Shown: in pieces, positions 1 to 11,481 of the stretch
How positions within the stretch are numbered: the first letter of the stretch is position 1
Layout of the letters: every line of letters begins with the position of its first letter
Assembly: GCA_024734495.1 (NCBI GenBank)
Contig: JALMQS010000099.1
Coordinates: forward strand, 68,556,483 to 68,620,482
Source: Forficula auricularia
Lineage: Eukaryota; Arthropoda; Insecta; Dermaptera; Forficulidae
Direction: 5' to 3'
DNA length: 64,000 nt
Translations under genes and position numbers: made by a program
Notes under the pieces: generated by a model
Database searches by the model: none
Seen by the model: the letters and a program-made list of their open reading frames with translations, nothing else
Told to the model about the DNA's origin: nothing

Positions 1-780
1 AATATAAGATTTTGATTTAAAAAATAATTAAAAAATTAAAATTATAAGTTACACAAAAATTTAGCTCATCCTGTACGAATATATCTATATTTATTTATAT
101 TTGTTGACGTGGTAAAGTAAAAATTAAAATTCACTTGTGCGTAGGTTTGCTGATTGATGTTACCTGCCCGGGTATTGATATTATATTATTTATCTACAAT
201 TTATATTAATAAATAAATGCTTTGATCCGTAAGTAAATAAATGCATTTATAAATATTATTTATTTTTATTATTTTTATTATTAGATTTTTTTACTTTTAT
301 TAAAAGGAATCAAAAGAAAAATAAATTGAATTATACAAACAAAACTGATTTTACTAATTTAAAAAAATAGCATATTTAGTTTAGGTTTGGGGCAAAGTTG
401 CCAAAATATATATTTTTTTAATCTAATGTTAAATTTGAAAAATAACGAAAATGATCCCGTATTCGATGAAATTTTCAAAAAAAAAAGCCATGATTAAAAT
501 AAATTTCAAAAAATGAAGGGTACACTTTTGGACAGCATCGCCTGGTCGAAAAATCACCAACCGCCAGTGATGGTTTTGATACCTCAAATTAGGATATATT
601 TGATATTCATTCCAATATTTTATATTAAAATATTCTTTAATTATGTAGTAGAAACATCAAAATACTGTTAACGAAAACAACACAAACATCCATTAAGAGG
701 AAAACGAATTTAGAATATAAAGATTTAAAAATAGTGTTCTTTCATATAATTTATAATGTACTTACTTGTGATTTGTTCAA
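1..780. other. AT-rich sequence without recognisable gene
   Basis: I see no open frame of useful length, no tRNA-like boxes and no clear transposon ends. The stretch is dominated by A/T runs and short ATTT-type reiterations. Confidence 0.6.
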
Positions 781-1015
781 AATAAACATTTTTACTTTAT
801 CCAATGCAAAGCATGGGTAAAGTATTGTAATCGCTCTCGGGGCAAGCGTGGCTTCAAAGGGTCCTCAGGTAAAGACTACGGAACCCATGGACTCAATTAA
901 AGTCACAAATTGTAGTATTCAATTAGGTTGAATTTTAGCACGTGACGGTTTTGCCAAAAATTACAAGGGGTCTCGTCGAGAGGCCAAAAAGTGCGATTTT
1001 TTCATTTAGTGCGTG

Positions 1016-1062
1016 CGGATGGATGGATGTATGTATGGATGTATGTATGGATGGATGGATGT
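1016..1062. repeat. Tetranucleotide microsatellite (TGGA/TGTA)n
   Basis: ATGGATGG and ATGTATGG tetramers alternate for about 45 bp inside hairpin element copy A. The corresponding place in copy B (25.88-26.01 kb) carries the complementary CATC/CATA microsatellite, so the array is part of the element. Confidence 0.8.
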
Positions 1063-1494
1063 TATGGTTTTTTTGGCCCACGATTTTTTCCACACCGTTG
1101 CACCGATTGAAATGAAATTGAAAACCTACCATTAGTTTAACAAAATGAAGCGCTGATTAGTTTTTGGTACATATCGGCCCACAAACATTAGTATTTTATT
1201 TCAGTACTTTTTTAGTTTTTTCTAAATATCTTGAAAATGACTTAACCAATTTTGATGAAATTTAATATCCTAATTTAAGTACCCTGGGGACCACAAAAAA
1301 GGTTAAATAAAGTTTTTAGTAAAATTATATTTTAAAGTACTTTACTCTAGAGTAAGAGAGTACTTTTTTTAATTTTTTAAATTCTTTAAAATTTATTCAT
1401 TTGAAAGTTTTAATATAGCTCATTTAGCCTTGCTTAAGTAAGAATGGATAGGCTTCTCTCTGTGAAATGCTAAAAATTTGGGAGGAATTTTTAT

Positions 1495-2193
1495 GAGTAA
1501 CCATAGAAACTGCGTTGTTTTCTTATCCGTTACCTTTGCTGAAGACAGAGAAATCGATTTTAAACCAAAAATAGCGATTGATTCTCATCTAGTACTTGAG
1601 GAATAATCATTCTATATTGAATTTTTGACGTTTCGGTTTTTATTAGTAACCATTGCTGAAGACATAGAGAAATCGATTTTAAACCAAAAATAGCGATTGA
1701 TTCTCATCTAGTACTTGAGGAATAATCTTTCTATATTGGATTTTTGACGTTTCGGTTTTTATTAGTAACCATTCCTGAAGACATAGAGGAATCGACTTTA
1801 AACCAAAAATAGCGATTGATTCTCATCTAGTTCTTGAGGAATAATCATTCTATATTGGATTTTTGACGTTTCGGTTTTTATTAGTAACCATTGCTGAAGA
1901 CATAGAGAAATCGACTTTAAACCAAAAATAGCGATTGATTCTCATCTAGTACTTGAGGAATAATCATTCTATATTGGATTTTTGACGTTTCGGTTTTTAT
2001 TAGTAACCATTGCTGAAGACATGGAGGAATCGACTTAAAATAAAAAATAGCGATTGATTCTCATCTAATACTTGAGAAATATCCATTCTATATTGGATTT
2101 TTGACATTTCGGTTTTTATTAGTAACCATTCCTGAAGACATAGAGAAATCAACTTTAAACCAAAAATAGCGATTGATTCTCATCTAGTACTTG
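1495..2193 (+). repeat. ~120-bp tandem repeat, about six units
   Basis: Each unit contains TTTTGACGTTTCGG, then AGTAACCATTGCTGAAGA, then GATTGATTCTCATCTAG. The anchor TGACGTTTCGG or a one-base variant occurs near 1624, 1745, 1865, 1985 and 2101, a period of about 120 bp. Units differ by a few percent. Related units lie at 2.28-2.96, 22.5-22.74 and 49.44-49.72 kb, always inside the hairpin-ended element. Confidence 0.85.
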
Positions 2194-2975
2194 CCTTTAT
2201 TATTAATCAGATATCACTTGCAATTTGTAGTTCATATTGAAATTAATTCAAAAATAATTTTCATTTAAGAGTCGAGGAATAACCATTCTACATTGGATTT
2301 TTGACGTTTCGGTTTTTATTGGTAACCATTGCTGAAGACATAGAGGAATCGACTTAAAATCAAAAATAGCGATTGATTCTCATCTAATACTTGAGGAATA
2401 ACAATTCTACATTAGGTTTTTGACGTTTCGATTATTATTGGTAACCATTGCTGAAGACATGGAGGAATCGACTTAAAATCAAAAATAACGATCGATTCTT
2501 ATCTAATACTAGAGGAATTGCCTTATTGCTCAAGCTTGAGTTGTTTACCAAAAAAGAATTTAGTCTTTTTGATTTTAAGTCGATTCTTCTACATTTTCAG
2601 TAGAGGTTTCCATTAATAGTCAAAACATCAAAAATGGAATTCAATAAGGTTATTCCTCTAGTATTAGATATGAATCGATCGTTATTTTTGATTTTAAGTC
2701 GTTTCCTCCATGTCTTCAGCAATGGTTACCAATAATAATCGAAACGTCCAAAACCTAATGTAGAATTGTTATTCCTCAAGTATTAGATGAGAATCGATGG
2801 CTATTTTTGATTTTAAGTCGATTCCTCTATGTCTTCAGCAATGGTTACCAATAAAAACCGAAACGTCAAAAATCCAATGTAGAATGGTTATTCCTCGACT
2901 CTTAAATGAAAATTATTTTTGAATTAATTTCAATATGAACTACAAATTGCAAGTGATATCTGATTAATAATAAAG
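2194..2975. repeat. Large inverted repeat inside element copy A
   Basis: The left arm (about 2194-2526) and right arm (about 2642-2975) are near-identical reverse complements of ~333 bp around a ~115-bp spacer. Both outer ends carry the CTTTATTATTAATCAGATAT segment that normally follows the 5' palindrome of this family. The element has therefore been duplicated back on itself. Confidence 0.8.
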
Positions 2976-3204
2976 GAACAAACATATTAATATTTCAAAT
3001 GAATTTGGATAAAGTTTAGCAACGATCCGTTGCAGTTTATTTAATAGGCAGGTAGAGTGGTCGACAAAAGTAATACACTATAAATTTGTCCCAAAAGTGA
3101 CCTTTACCATTCGAAACAGCTCATTTGACACTCGTTTATTCCCATAATTGCAAGAGGCAAGAAAACGAGTTATTCAAAATTCTGATCAGACTGAAAATAA
3201 ATAA

Positions 3205-3369
3205 TCAGGTGAAAATTATTCCGATTGTGATGTCTGTGGAAGGAGTGTCCAGCAACAACTTAAAAAAGAACGTCAGATCGCTAGGGATATCAGACTAAAT
3301 AACACCTCTCGTGCAAAAGGTTGTCGTTTTACAGACCTGCTATATAGTAAGAAGATTCCTAACGATTAA
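3205..3369 (+). pseudogene. Unrecognised coding-like fragment
   Basis: A frame without ATG, open from 3205 to TAA at 3367, encodes about 54 residues with a C-x2-C pair (CDVC) followed by a Lys/Arg/Gln-rich stretch. The same frame upstream reads coding-like again after one TAA. I do not recognise the family. It could be a decayed transposon gene, a terminal exon (there is an AG at 3207-3208) or chance. It lies just outside the 5' end of hairpin element copy A. Confidence 0.2.
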
Positions 3370-4380
3370 ATGAACAAAAGAAGAGTAACTGTGGCCCAGG
3401 GTGAATTCCCTTCCCACAGCGTCCGAGCCTAACCCCATAAGAACAACAGGGGTAGGTGAAATTTTACCAGCACTTGTGCTGAGTAAGTGGCATAACTCAA
3501 ATAATAATAATCTAGATCAAACAAATCGCAGTCAAAACTTACTAAATTCAAAAAACGCACAAATAGTGAACCAAATCTTAAAAGTTTTGAATTATTTCTT
3601 CAATTTAGAATATTGGTAATGAAAACTTGGAAATTCTGATGGCTAAAAAATAAAATATATGTAACTGTGTAACAATTCTGATATTTGTCTTTTCTTTCAT
3701 ATATATATATAGATGCCTAAAACTCTCAAAAAACTATTCCTTCCCCGGAAATAATCTTTTGAACTGATACTATCTCTTTGATTAGAAAACAAAATCGATC
3801 TGAGCTCGGCGGCCTTTAAGTTTCTATTGTTTGGACTAAACTAAAATTGTCTGAAAAATTTTCATCCAAGAAATGGATTAGCTTTTAAATTATTCTGAGT
3901 GTTCTTTTGCAAACCTCTGTGGCTTTTATTCGTGTGAAAGGTCATTCCCAGTTAATGTTCAATTAGAGCTCTTTGCGCAGGTCTCCACCTACACCTACAA
4001 TTTGAAGATTAAAAAGTACCAAAGGCTCATATGTATCCAGACAGAACCGCGTGGGCGAATGCAAGCTCTTCTTAGAATCCTAAATACTATACTGATTACT
4101 CTTAGCTTAGGTCTATTAAAAGGGGAACAAATGCAGATTTATAAGAATTAATAAATGTGAGAAAGAAAAAAGGAAGGGAAAGCCTTAAATGAGAATTTAT
4201 GTCTTAGACAATGAAAAATATGTGAAATGGGACTTTTAGATTAATAATTTTCGACAAATAGATCCGCAAACTCTTAAAGAAAAATCGTACAATTTTTTTC
4301 CAGATACAACAAAGGGGATCCGCCCCCCCCCCCCTCTGATTCGGATAGATGGTTTTTTAATCAAATAAAAATAAAAACTG
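3370..4380. other. No gene seen; poly-C tract at 4323-4335
   Basis: Mostly unique AT-rich sequence. A short open frame at 3401-3619 has no recognisable domain and low-complexity composition. A run of 13 C lies at 4323-4335. Confidence 0.5.
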
Positions 4381-4381
4381 T

Positions 4382-4500
4382 TTGAAGGAGACAATAAAAA
4401 ATAAATTAAAAAATTATAATTCCAGCGGAAGACACACTATTTTATTGTCTCCTTCAATTTATAAAAATTCTGCTACTCTCGGCAAAAAACTTTCAATTTA
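4382..4500. repeat. Fold-back repeat, copy 1
   Basis: TTGAAGGAGACAATAAAA (4382-4399) and its perfect reverse complement (4440-4457) form an 18-bp stem. It is followed by TTCTGCTACTC and CGGCAAAAA. The arrangement recurs at 11.63-11.74 kb with an 11-bp stem and the same TGCTACTC...CGGCAAAAAG tail, so this is a dispersed repeat. Confidence 0.65.
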
Positions 4501-5600
4501 AAAACTGTTTAATTGTATTTTATTTTTTTCTATCTAGCATCCATCTCTTTATTTTAAGTTTGTTTTTTATTCTTTAAATATATTGTAAATGTACATGAGC
4601 ATTTTGAGAAATATATTTCAAATAATCTAAATCGACATGAAAAAAAAAATACAATGAATCTTCCATGAGGTGAATTTGTCTGGCCCATAAAAAGTGTAAG
4701 GTACCCCAATTACACGACAATTAAAATTGACCAAAAAGAGTTAACAAAGAACCAACGTTTTTAACAATTCTACTTCTTTTTTTAATAGCTCGCACTTAAG
4801 GTAGTTCTTTCATAAATGCGAAAATTCAAGAAGTCTTTGAAACTTGGAAAATAAGTCATTAAAAGCATAATACACACACTCTTAAAATTTGAAGACGATT
4901 TACCAAATCAAAAATTAAATAATAGCAATTCAAAATGACATTTTTTACATATGGTAGATTGGGAAAGGGTGGGGAAATGATCATTATTTTATTTTTTTTC
5001 ATTGAAGGACTTGCACCACCTTGATGAAAAACTAATGTTTGTTAGAATAATATATTCGGAGTAACTTAAAAAAAAAATTGAAATTACTAAAACTAAACTA
5101 GTAGTTTTGATTAAAAATAAAATAAAAAACATATTTTGGCGACTATTTTTTAGTGGAGGGGATATAAGAACAATGGCTTGGAAGTGATCCGGCAAGTATG
5201 TGTGTATCCATATAGAGATTTCGTAGTGTAAGTGGTACAGTCTCGTTAAAAAAATATAACCTAAAATTTTAGTTCCGTTTATATTTATAGAGTGGCTACG
5301 AGGCTAAAACTTTTTGTGTGGATTGTCGCTAAAGAACCTCCTTAAGTAGTCCACTGTTGGGAACCGATGATGTAAATAAATATAAACATATATATTTTAT
5401 ATAGTATTTAAGCAGAATCTTGCTCTTTTGATGAGGTTTTTGTATTCAGAGCAGTGACTCTGTAAAGAGAGATACTTTTCATTCTATAATTAATGGAAAC
5501 ATGTTTATTTTATAATTAAGTAAAAATATCATCTATCCTTCAAATTTAAAATTTTATTTTAAATTGCATTTTTTAGACACCCTTTATAAATAGATGTTTT
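4501..5600. other. No gene seen
   Basis: AT-rich sequence with no frame I can support. The short minus-strand frame at 4989-5195 is composition-driven. Confidence 0.5.
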
Positions 5601-5604
5601 TGGT

Positions 5605-5800
5605 TTTTACTTTACCATACAGGGTATGGTGAAGTATTGTAATCTAATCGTGCTTAATATTTTCAAAAAAATTAAGCAAAAATTCAAGGCGTTTCAGTTT
5701 ACAATTAAACCTTATATAATGAACATCGAAAAATGTATTTTTTAAGAGATATTAATTATTTTGTAAAAATTTTATTTCATTTTTTTTCCTATTGAAACTA
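5605..5800 (+). repeat. Dispersed repeat end (TACAGGGTATGGT...GTATTGTAATC)
   Basis: ACCATACAGGGTATGGT is a small hairpin followed by GAAGTATTGTAATC and AATCGTGC. Related ends occur at 27.4-27.54 kb (minus strand), 40.68 kb and 56.09 kb. GTATTGTAATCG is also next to the terminal hairpin of copies A-C, so these may be distant relatives of that family. Confidence 0.5.
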
Positions 5801-5807
5801 AAGCATT

Positions 5808-6320
5808 TCCGTACTGTACTGTATAACGCACATCATCCATAGGACCGCGGATGGACGGGTTAAGAGGCATGACGCTGTAGTACGATGTCTGGCCGATGAT
5901 TTGATCAAAAGGGGAATGCGTGTCGAGTTGGAGTACTTGTACTCCAGCTCGGCGGGCAATAGAAAGCTAGACATCGTGGCAAAGGATGCGTCGGGGGTGG
6001 TGTGGGTTTTGGTAGTCCAGATCGTCTCTGCGCTTGCAGGACTGGGTGATGCCCACCGAAACAAAATAGAAAAATATAGGGGCAACTCCAGTCTGGTGGA
6101 TAATATTGCGGAGCGATTTGGTGTCGGGGCGGGCTCGGTCAGGGTCGAGGCCATCACACTCTCGTGGAATGGAGTGTGGTAGCATAAAGCGGTGGAGTCC
6201 CTCATCGCCCTGGATATATCCCAAAAAACAATAAACAATTTGACATATAGGGCGATGAGGGGATCTCTCCTTAATTTTTACACTTTCAGCAGAAGAACAT
6301 ATAGAGCGGGTGGCGTATAA
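5808..6320 (+). pseudogene. R2/R4/NeSL-type LINE C-terminus with restriction-like endonuclease
   Basis: The frame reads CITH, then KRHDAVVRCLA, SSSAGNRKLDIVAK, VLVVQIVS, AHRNKIEKY and ITLSWNGVW. This matches the order in the C-terminal zinc-knuckle plus restriction-enzyme-like endonuclease of R2, R4, NeSL, CRE and HERO retrotransposons (Cys-x-Thr-His, Arg-His-Asp, PD-type motif, D-V-Q, H-x-x-K, W-x-G-x-W). The domain nicks target DNA for reverse transcription. This copy looks dead. The usual Pro-Asp is Leu-Asp, the Asp of the D-V-Q motif is Val, and a TAG follows the W-x-G-x-W motif, after which family-like sequence continues to TAA at 6318. The RT is absent: a 5'-truncated insertion. The longest ATG-bounded frame on this strand starts at 5901, inside the domain. 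Confidence 0.75.
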
Positions 6321-6950
6321 ATTATTTTATTGTAAATATAAAAAAAAAAGAATAATGTGAAATGTGAGTCAGGATTAATCCTGACTCTCCCAGCCACTCG
6401 CTCTGAATCTGAATTAATTTGTTCTCAATCTGAAAGTGTGAAATTTATAAATAAATTATATTAAATATTATTAAATATATCTTTTATCTTGTAAGAGGCG
6501 GCCCGCTCCTCGGAGGCCTAATAAATAAAATATATTTACATTTATTTATTTATTCTTAAAAATTCATAAACTGTACATAATAAACTCTTTAATTTTAATA
6601 GACAGATTCAACGTAACTAGGGGTGAGGGACAAACAACGCTTATCTCCGGACCCAGACTGGATTCATCTTCATTCATGTGGACAAATAAATGAAATAATT
6701 TGACATGACATTTAATTCCATATTATAATAAGTTGTTGCAATAAATAAATAATAAGAGAAGTATGTTCATACTTGAATATAATTTTGAAGAGTATTTTTA
6801 TTTTGTTCTTGAATTAGGTCGTGAATAACACACACACACACACACACACACATTATTATTACTTTATGTAATCGAATGAAAGCGAACGTCCCCAAAAGAT
6901 CCAGCACATATAGAGTTTGTCAGATCCCTGTATTACTGAAGACAAAAGAA
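6321..6950. other. LINE 3' flank and (CA)n microsatellite
   Basis: No coding sequence. The first ~200 bp may be 3' UTR of the preceding LINE. A (CA)12 tract lies at about 6829-6852. GAGGCGGCCCGCTCCTCGG near 6495 is a short GC-rich patch without obvious meaning. Confidence 0.5.
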
Positions 6951-6959
6951 GAGAGCGAT

Positions 6960-8030
6960 TAAGAGAAACGGAGAAAAGAGGAAAGTATCTTGAAGTATTG
7001 AGGATTGTAAGGTACTAAGAAGATTTTTGTGCCAGACTTGATCAAAGGCCTTTGAAATGTCTAAGCCTATTACGAAAGTCCTATTACGAAAGTCTCTTTA
7101 CCATAGTCTCTAGTGCTTTATTCCAAATATGAGCTATATATGCTAAAATATCGCCGGAGGACCGAAATTGTCTAAAGCCGTATTGACTATCATGGATTAG
7201 TTTATTAGATTCTAAATGGTGAAGAATTTGCTCATAATTATTTTTTCCATGATTTTAGAACGAACTGAAGTTATGGCGATCGGACGATAATTGGCTACAT
7301 TTGAAGAATCTACTTTTTTTTTTATTGGTTGAATTCTTGCTGTTTGCCAGCTCCCCCGAAATGAGCCTGTTGTATATTAAAGTTTGAAAATTTTTGAGAG
7401 AATAGGAGCAAGTTCAGGCCCGCAATTTTTGATTATATTGGTGGGAATGTTGTCTGGGCCAGCGACTGAATCAACATTTAGGTTTTGTATTATTTTTAAT
7501 ATTTTTGGTATTCTGAATTTAATATCCGACATAATATTGGTGCTAGGGGTATAGGGCGGGGGGTCAAGTCCCTTGTCATCTAGGGTGGCATTGGTCGCGA
7601 AGAATCAAGCGAATGCTTCAGCTTTAGCGAGGGCGTCAGTGGCTATTGAGCCGCTGGAAAGATTAAGGGGGGAAGGGGAAACGCAGATTTGGAGGAGTTG
7701 CTAGTTAATTTCCTCGTGAGATGCCAGAATCGATTTTTATTAGCGGGGCATGCTGATAAGCGGTCAGCCCATTTTTCGTCTAAAAACTTCTTGGTTTCAT
7801 TAATAATTTTGTTACACTGGTTACGTGATTTTGAAAAAGCGATTCGTTTGATGTCCGTTTGGCAGAAAAGCCATTCCTTGAATGCTTTATTTTTTTTACG
7901 AACAGCTTCGGCGCATCGCTTGTTAAACCAGGGTTTTAAATAATTTTTCCCATTTACATAGAGAACACACTGTTCAATGCCCATCTGAATTACTTCTTCA
8001 AATACGGAATCACATTCAGAAGCATTTTTA
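6960..8030 (-). pseudogene. Jockey/CR1-like LINE reverse transcriptase, decayed
   Basis: Minus-strand conceptual pieces follow the order of the EN-RT linker and RT fingers/palm: KPWFNKRCAEAV and FWHLTRKL (7643-7984); GPDNIP and LAPILSKIF (~7400-7460); NVANYRPIAITS (~7250-7300); QYGFRQFRSSGDILAY (~7140-7200); DISKAFDQVWH (~7030-7060). These match RT blocks of Jockey/CR1-group LINEs, where the enzyme copies element RNA at a nicked chromosomal site. Stops and frame changes separate the blocks and the YADD block is missing, so it is non-functional. The 5' side joins, without recognisable endonuclease, a C-terminal fragment of a related LINE in the same orientation. Confidence 0.75.
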
Positions 8031-8037
8031 TTTTTTA

Positions 8038-8230
8038 ATGCGTTAATACTTCTTTATGAGCCAGCGAATTATTAAAGGCCGGGTCATCTATTAGTCCCGA
8101 ATTGCATCCAGAGTGAAAGAGAAAGTTTGGAATCCCCTCTCCATAGATATTTGGATCAGGTGCTGATTTATGCATTGAAAAGGGTGGGAAGTTGCGGAGT
8201 TGTAAAATAACATCTGAACCTGTATAATAA
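8038..8230 (-). pseudogene. Jockey/CR1-like LINE C-terminal fragment
   Basis: On the minus strand, TATGGAGAGG...TGGATGCAATTC...TCGCTGGCTCAT aligns with the post-RT region of the LINE at 16.6-16.77 kb. It is out of order: the C-terminal piece lies upstream of the linker/RT piece at 6960-8030, so two insertions or a rearrangement are juxtaposed. Confidence 0.6.
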
Positions 8231-8339
8231 ACCAAGCTTCTTTGCAGAAGATTTCGCTGCAGAAGAAATGTGATCATTCCAAGAGAAGACACACACAATG
8301 AGACACTCAACATGAACAGTTTATCATATATCTTCAAAT

Positions 8340-10880
8340 CGAATGTCTGAAAAATGTTGATTGTCGCGCTTAGAAATTAGAAAATCAATGAGTCTTGACT
8401 GCATTAAAGCTAGCTAAATATTGGGAGTTCCATATTTTTAGAATTAAATTATTAAGCTGAAAATAATAACTCAACAAAATCCATGTCATTTTCAGATATC
8501 TCCCGTGTATACAAGGAGGAGAATTTCCTTTACTTAGTGAAAAATAAAATTTCCAAGTTTCCACGACACCCTCTAGATTTATGATACTTGCTGAAAAAAA
8601 ATTGTGTCAAAAGTTGGCGAATGCGTTGGTTCGGCTATTATCTAATTTAATCGCGAAGGAGTATTGATAGATTGTTGTCCCTAAAATAGACTATATTTTA
8701 TTATTAGCTAGGAATTTGAAGTAGCTTTATGTCAAACTTTTTAATATGAATTTTCTAATATCCTTTTGAGTAGTCTTTCATACAAAAATAAAGATATCGT
8801 GATTAGGTTAGGCATATTATAATAACTTACTCAAAATTTTCAAAGTTCATTATTCATATCCTATTTAATTTATTTCATTTTAAAAAGATTAAACCTCAAA
8901 CAAATAAGAAAATATATTTGGTAAATTATATATTCTTTGAAAATATCTATATTTGAAAATATATTTAAGCCGCTTTAAAATGTATAATTATCCGTCTTTT
9001 CATTGGGTGAAGTATTTATTAATGTACAATGGAATGACTGAGACTCTCAAACAGCAATAGCAACATGTTGAAATGGGAAGAATAATAATCATCAAAGAAA
9101 ATATGATTTTATAGAAAGCATACAAGCTGTGTTCTCTTCTAAAAGAGAATTTGATTTTAGCTTAAGGAAAAAATTTAATGGAATAAGCCGTTTTTCTTTT
9201 CTTTAAGGAATTAAGACCGTCATGACGAATGTTTTCGAGGTAAATTAAGTTGGTGATTAAAAGACTCTAGCTTTTCCTTTCTTTGTAGCTTGTTAAGGGG
9301 TTGTTCTGGGGCGCAACCCACGTTCTAAGGCTAAGGGCATCGATCGGCACCCGAAAAAGAATTACTTGATCTGCGGAGGCGGTAAAGATATCATACCAAC
9401 TTGAGCATTACGCAGTTGCCTAAAAGGAAAATGATATGGGTTATGTACTGAATTTATAATTAATGGTAAGTGGTAATCCGAAACATTTATTGTGCTTTAA
9501 TATATCCCATGATTGTTTTTTCTTAACTTATTTTGGCCTTACCCAGCATTTGGCCATCACCAGTGTATTTTGAAATTTAATTGCCCGACTTCAGAAGGCC
9601 CAGAATGACATCAGACCTGAACTTGGAGCACAGTCATGCAAGCCATACAGCATCTTTGCCGATTCATTCATGATCAAGTCATAAGGGCCTCTCAACATCA
9701 CATCTCACACAGGCTGCAAAGATTTCTTGAATTGATCCCACAAGAAGAAGAAATGTGTCCCGAAATTCTCTAAGGATCATCATCAAAGACTAAAAAAGTA
9801 TAGAAACAAAAAACCTTAAATAAATTATATCACAGATGACGAAAGATGGCTGTAAAGAGACCATTTTTTAAAAAAATTAATTCGAGGTTTATTACAGTAG
9901 TATTGTTCCAGAAAATGGATATAAAAGAACAATATCTGAAAAGAAAATAAGTTAAATTTATAAATAAATTAGACTACAAAAATAAATTAAAACTAAAGCT
10001 AAAATAATTTAATAGTAAAATTTTTAAAAATGAGATAAAATATAACGAGCTGTTATAGAACCAACCAGTACATAATTAAAATATAGCCTATCGCTGTTTT
10101 CGTAATGTCACACTTAAAATTTGCATACTTACTGAAGTAGAATTGTCATTCGAGTTGAAAGGATAATTTTACTAGTGATGTTGGCATAAAATATGTCAAT
10201 TTTCAAATAGATACTCTGTAGCAAAATCTACGTCAAAGAGACATGGTTTTCCAAGAATGATTTCGTATTCATTAATTAACATATATAGATTGAAAACAAT
10301 GGGGCTCAGAGACACAGAAACAAACCTTGCTTGTGGAGCAGAAAGTTGACATAATGTTGAGCTTAGAAATCAAGCAAGTTGGTTTTCGTCGTTAACACAC
10401 TTAAAGGAGAAATTCCATCAAGTTGGTTTGAAAGAGTTCTATAAAACGTATTTGGACAAGGATAAATATCCTGCGTTTTACAAACATGCTCTGTCGATGG
10501 TTTCGCTATGTAAAAACAGTTATGTAGTATAAGTCTAGAATTGAGACAGGACCGTCAAAGATGAAGGGAGAGTATTAAGGGAGCCAAACTCTTAGAGATA
10601 AGACTAGTAGATAAGAGGAAGAGTTTATTATATATAAGTTTATTATTAAGGAGACTCTAACTGGTGGACATACGGAGTCTTAAAAAAGTTTCCTTTTCTT
10701 TAATTTTTCCTTGGTTTTACGGCTGGCTAAAAGATGCAGAAAGAGATGTAGGTGTGTTTTTGACATAATTTAGCATGCCTTGAAGTAATTCAGCGTCACG
10801 CCTGTAAATTGAAGGGTATGCATTCAAATAGAACGCCCTGCGTTGTTGGTTGCGTTGACAGGCGCTGCATTTCTGACTAG
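8340..10880. other. No gene recognised
   Basis: AT-rich. 9290-9420 and 9560-9780 are less AT-rich and the second reads in short coding-like pieces interrupted by stops, but I recognise no family. The minus-strand frame at 10717-10929 has no known domain. Confidence 0.4.
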
Positions 10881-10884
10881 TACA

Positions 10885-10935
10885 TCGGTTCCTAACCTTT
10901 TTAGTTACATTACCCTTGGGACCAAGCAAGCCATG
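10885..10935 (+). mobile_element. hAT-like terminus, degraded
   Basis: CATCGGTTCCTAACCTTTTT followed by TACCCTTGGG resembles the CAG-GGTTCTCAACC ends of hAT/Charlie-type elements. The opposite end and a duplication were not found. Confidence 0.35.
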
Positions 10936-11481
10936 AGTCTTTACTCCTTGTTAAAAAAATATATATTTTGAGAAAATAAAACTAAAAAATTCATTAGGAT
11001 TATTGATTCTTTAATATTTGTTTTTCTACTAAAAATCCTCAATGTTCTTTCAGTTTGGATTTGTAAAAATTTGATGGTTTAATTATTATTTAAATTTAAA
11101 AATTACCCAATACTATGACAATAAAAACAAATATGCTTTGAGAACTAAAAATTTTTTCCTTTTGTTAAACAAATTTGATTTATAGTATAATATAAAGTTG
11201 AATATTAAATGAAAATCAAGTTAAATTAATTCAATGTGATTTCAAATAAAATTAAGTTCATATAAGCTTTTTCAAAGTTTAAAAAGTCCGATCTAACAGA
11301 TCGGATTAGGTATTTCCTTCTGCGTATGTGAACAACAGTAATATCTAGATATCTATTAGATAAGCTTACTATACTCGGTTTGACCTGAACTGTGCGGGTT
11401 TGAGGGTATGGTTCAAGTGTATAGGTCAGTTTGTCATTTTGTCCAGTTTTTTGGAAAAAAATATTTATTATTATTTATTAC

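Larger units (their letters stand above)
787..3041 (-). mobile_element. Hairpin-ended non-autonomous element, copy A
   Basis: Read on the minus strand, this copy starts with the palindrome GCAACGGATCGTTGC (3019-3033). It runs through diverged ~115-120-bp units, a large inverted repeat, a module shared with 25.78-26.24 kb (it contains ACTAATCAGCGCTTC) and a TGGA/TGTA microsatellite. It ends in a hairpin (796-821, arms around CCCATGC/GCATGGG). The same palindrome and terminal hairpin delimit copies at 22.36-26.86 kb and 49.34-49.91 kb, which defines the family. No protein is encoded. Two terminal hairpins, tandem repeats and a microsatellite recall Helentron-associated (DINE/HINE-like) elements, but I see no proven CTRR end or TT insertion site, so the class is open. 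Confidence 0.65.

Noticed and set aside
1495..2975. Hammerhead-like words (CTGAAGA and GAAACGTC) in the ~120-bp repeats
   Set aside because: CTGAAGA is on one strand and GAAACGTC on the other, so no single transcript of a unit has the core in order.
9540..9790. Coding-like fragment in the less AT-rich patch
   Set aside because: Short readable pieces exist in one frame but stops intervene and no family is recognisable.
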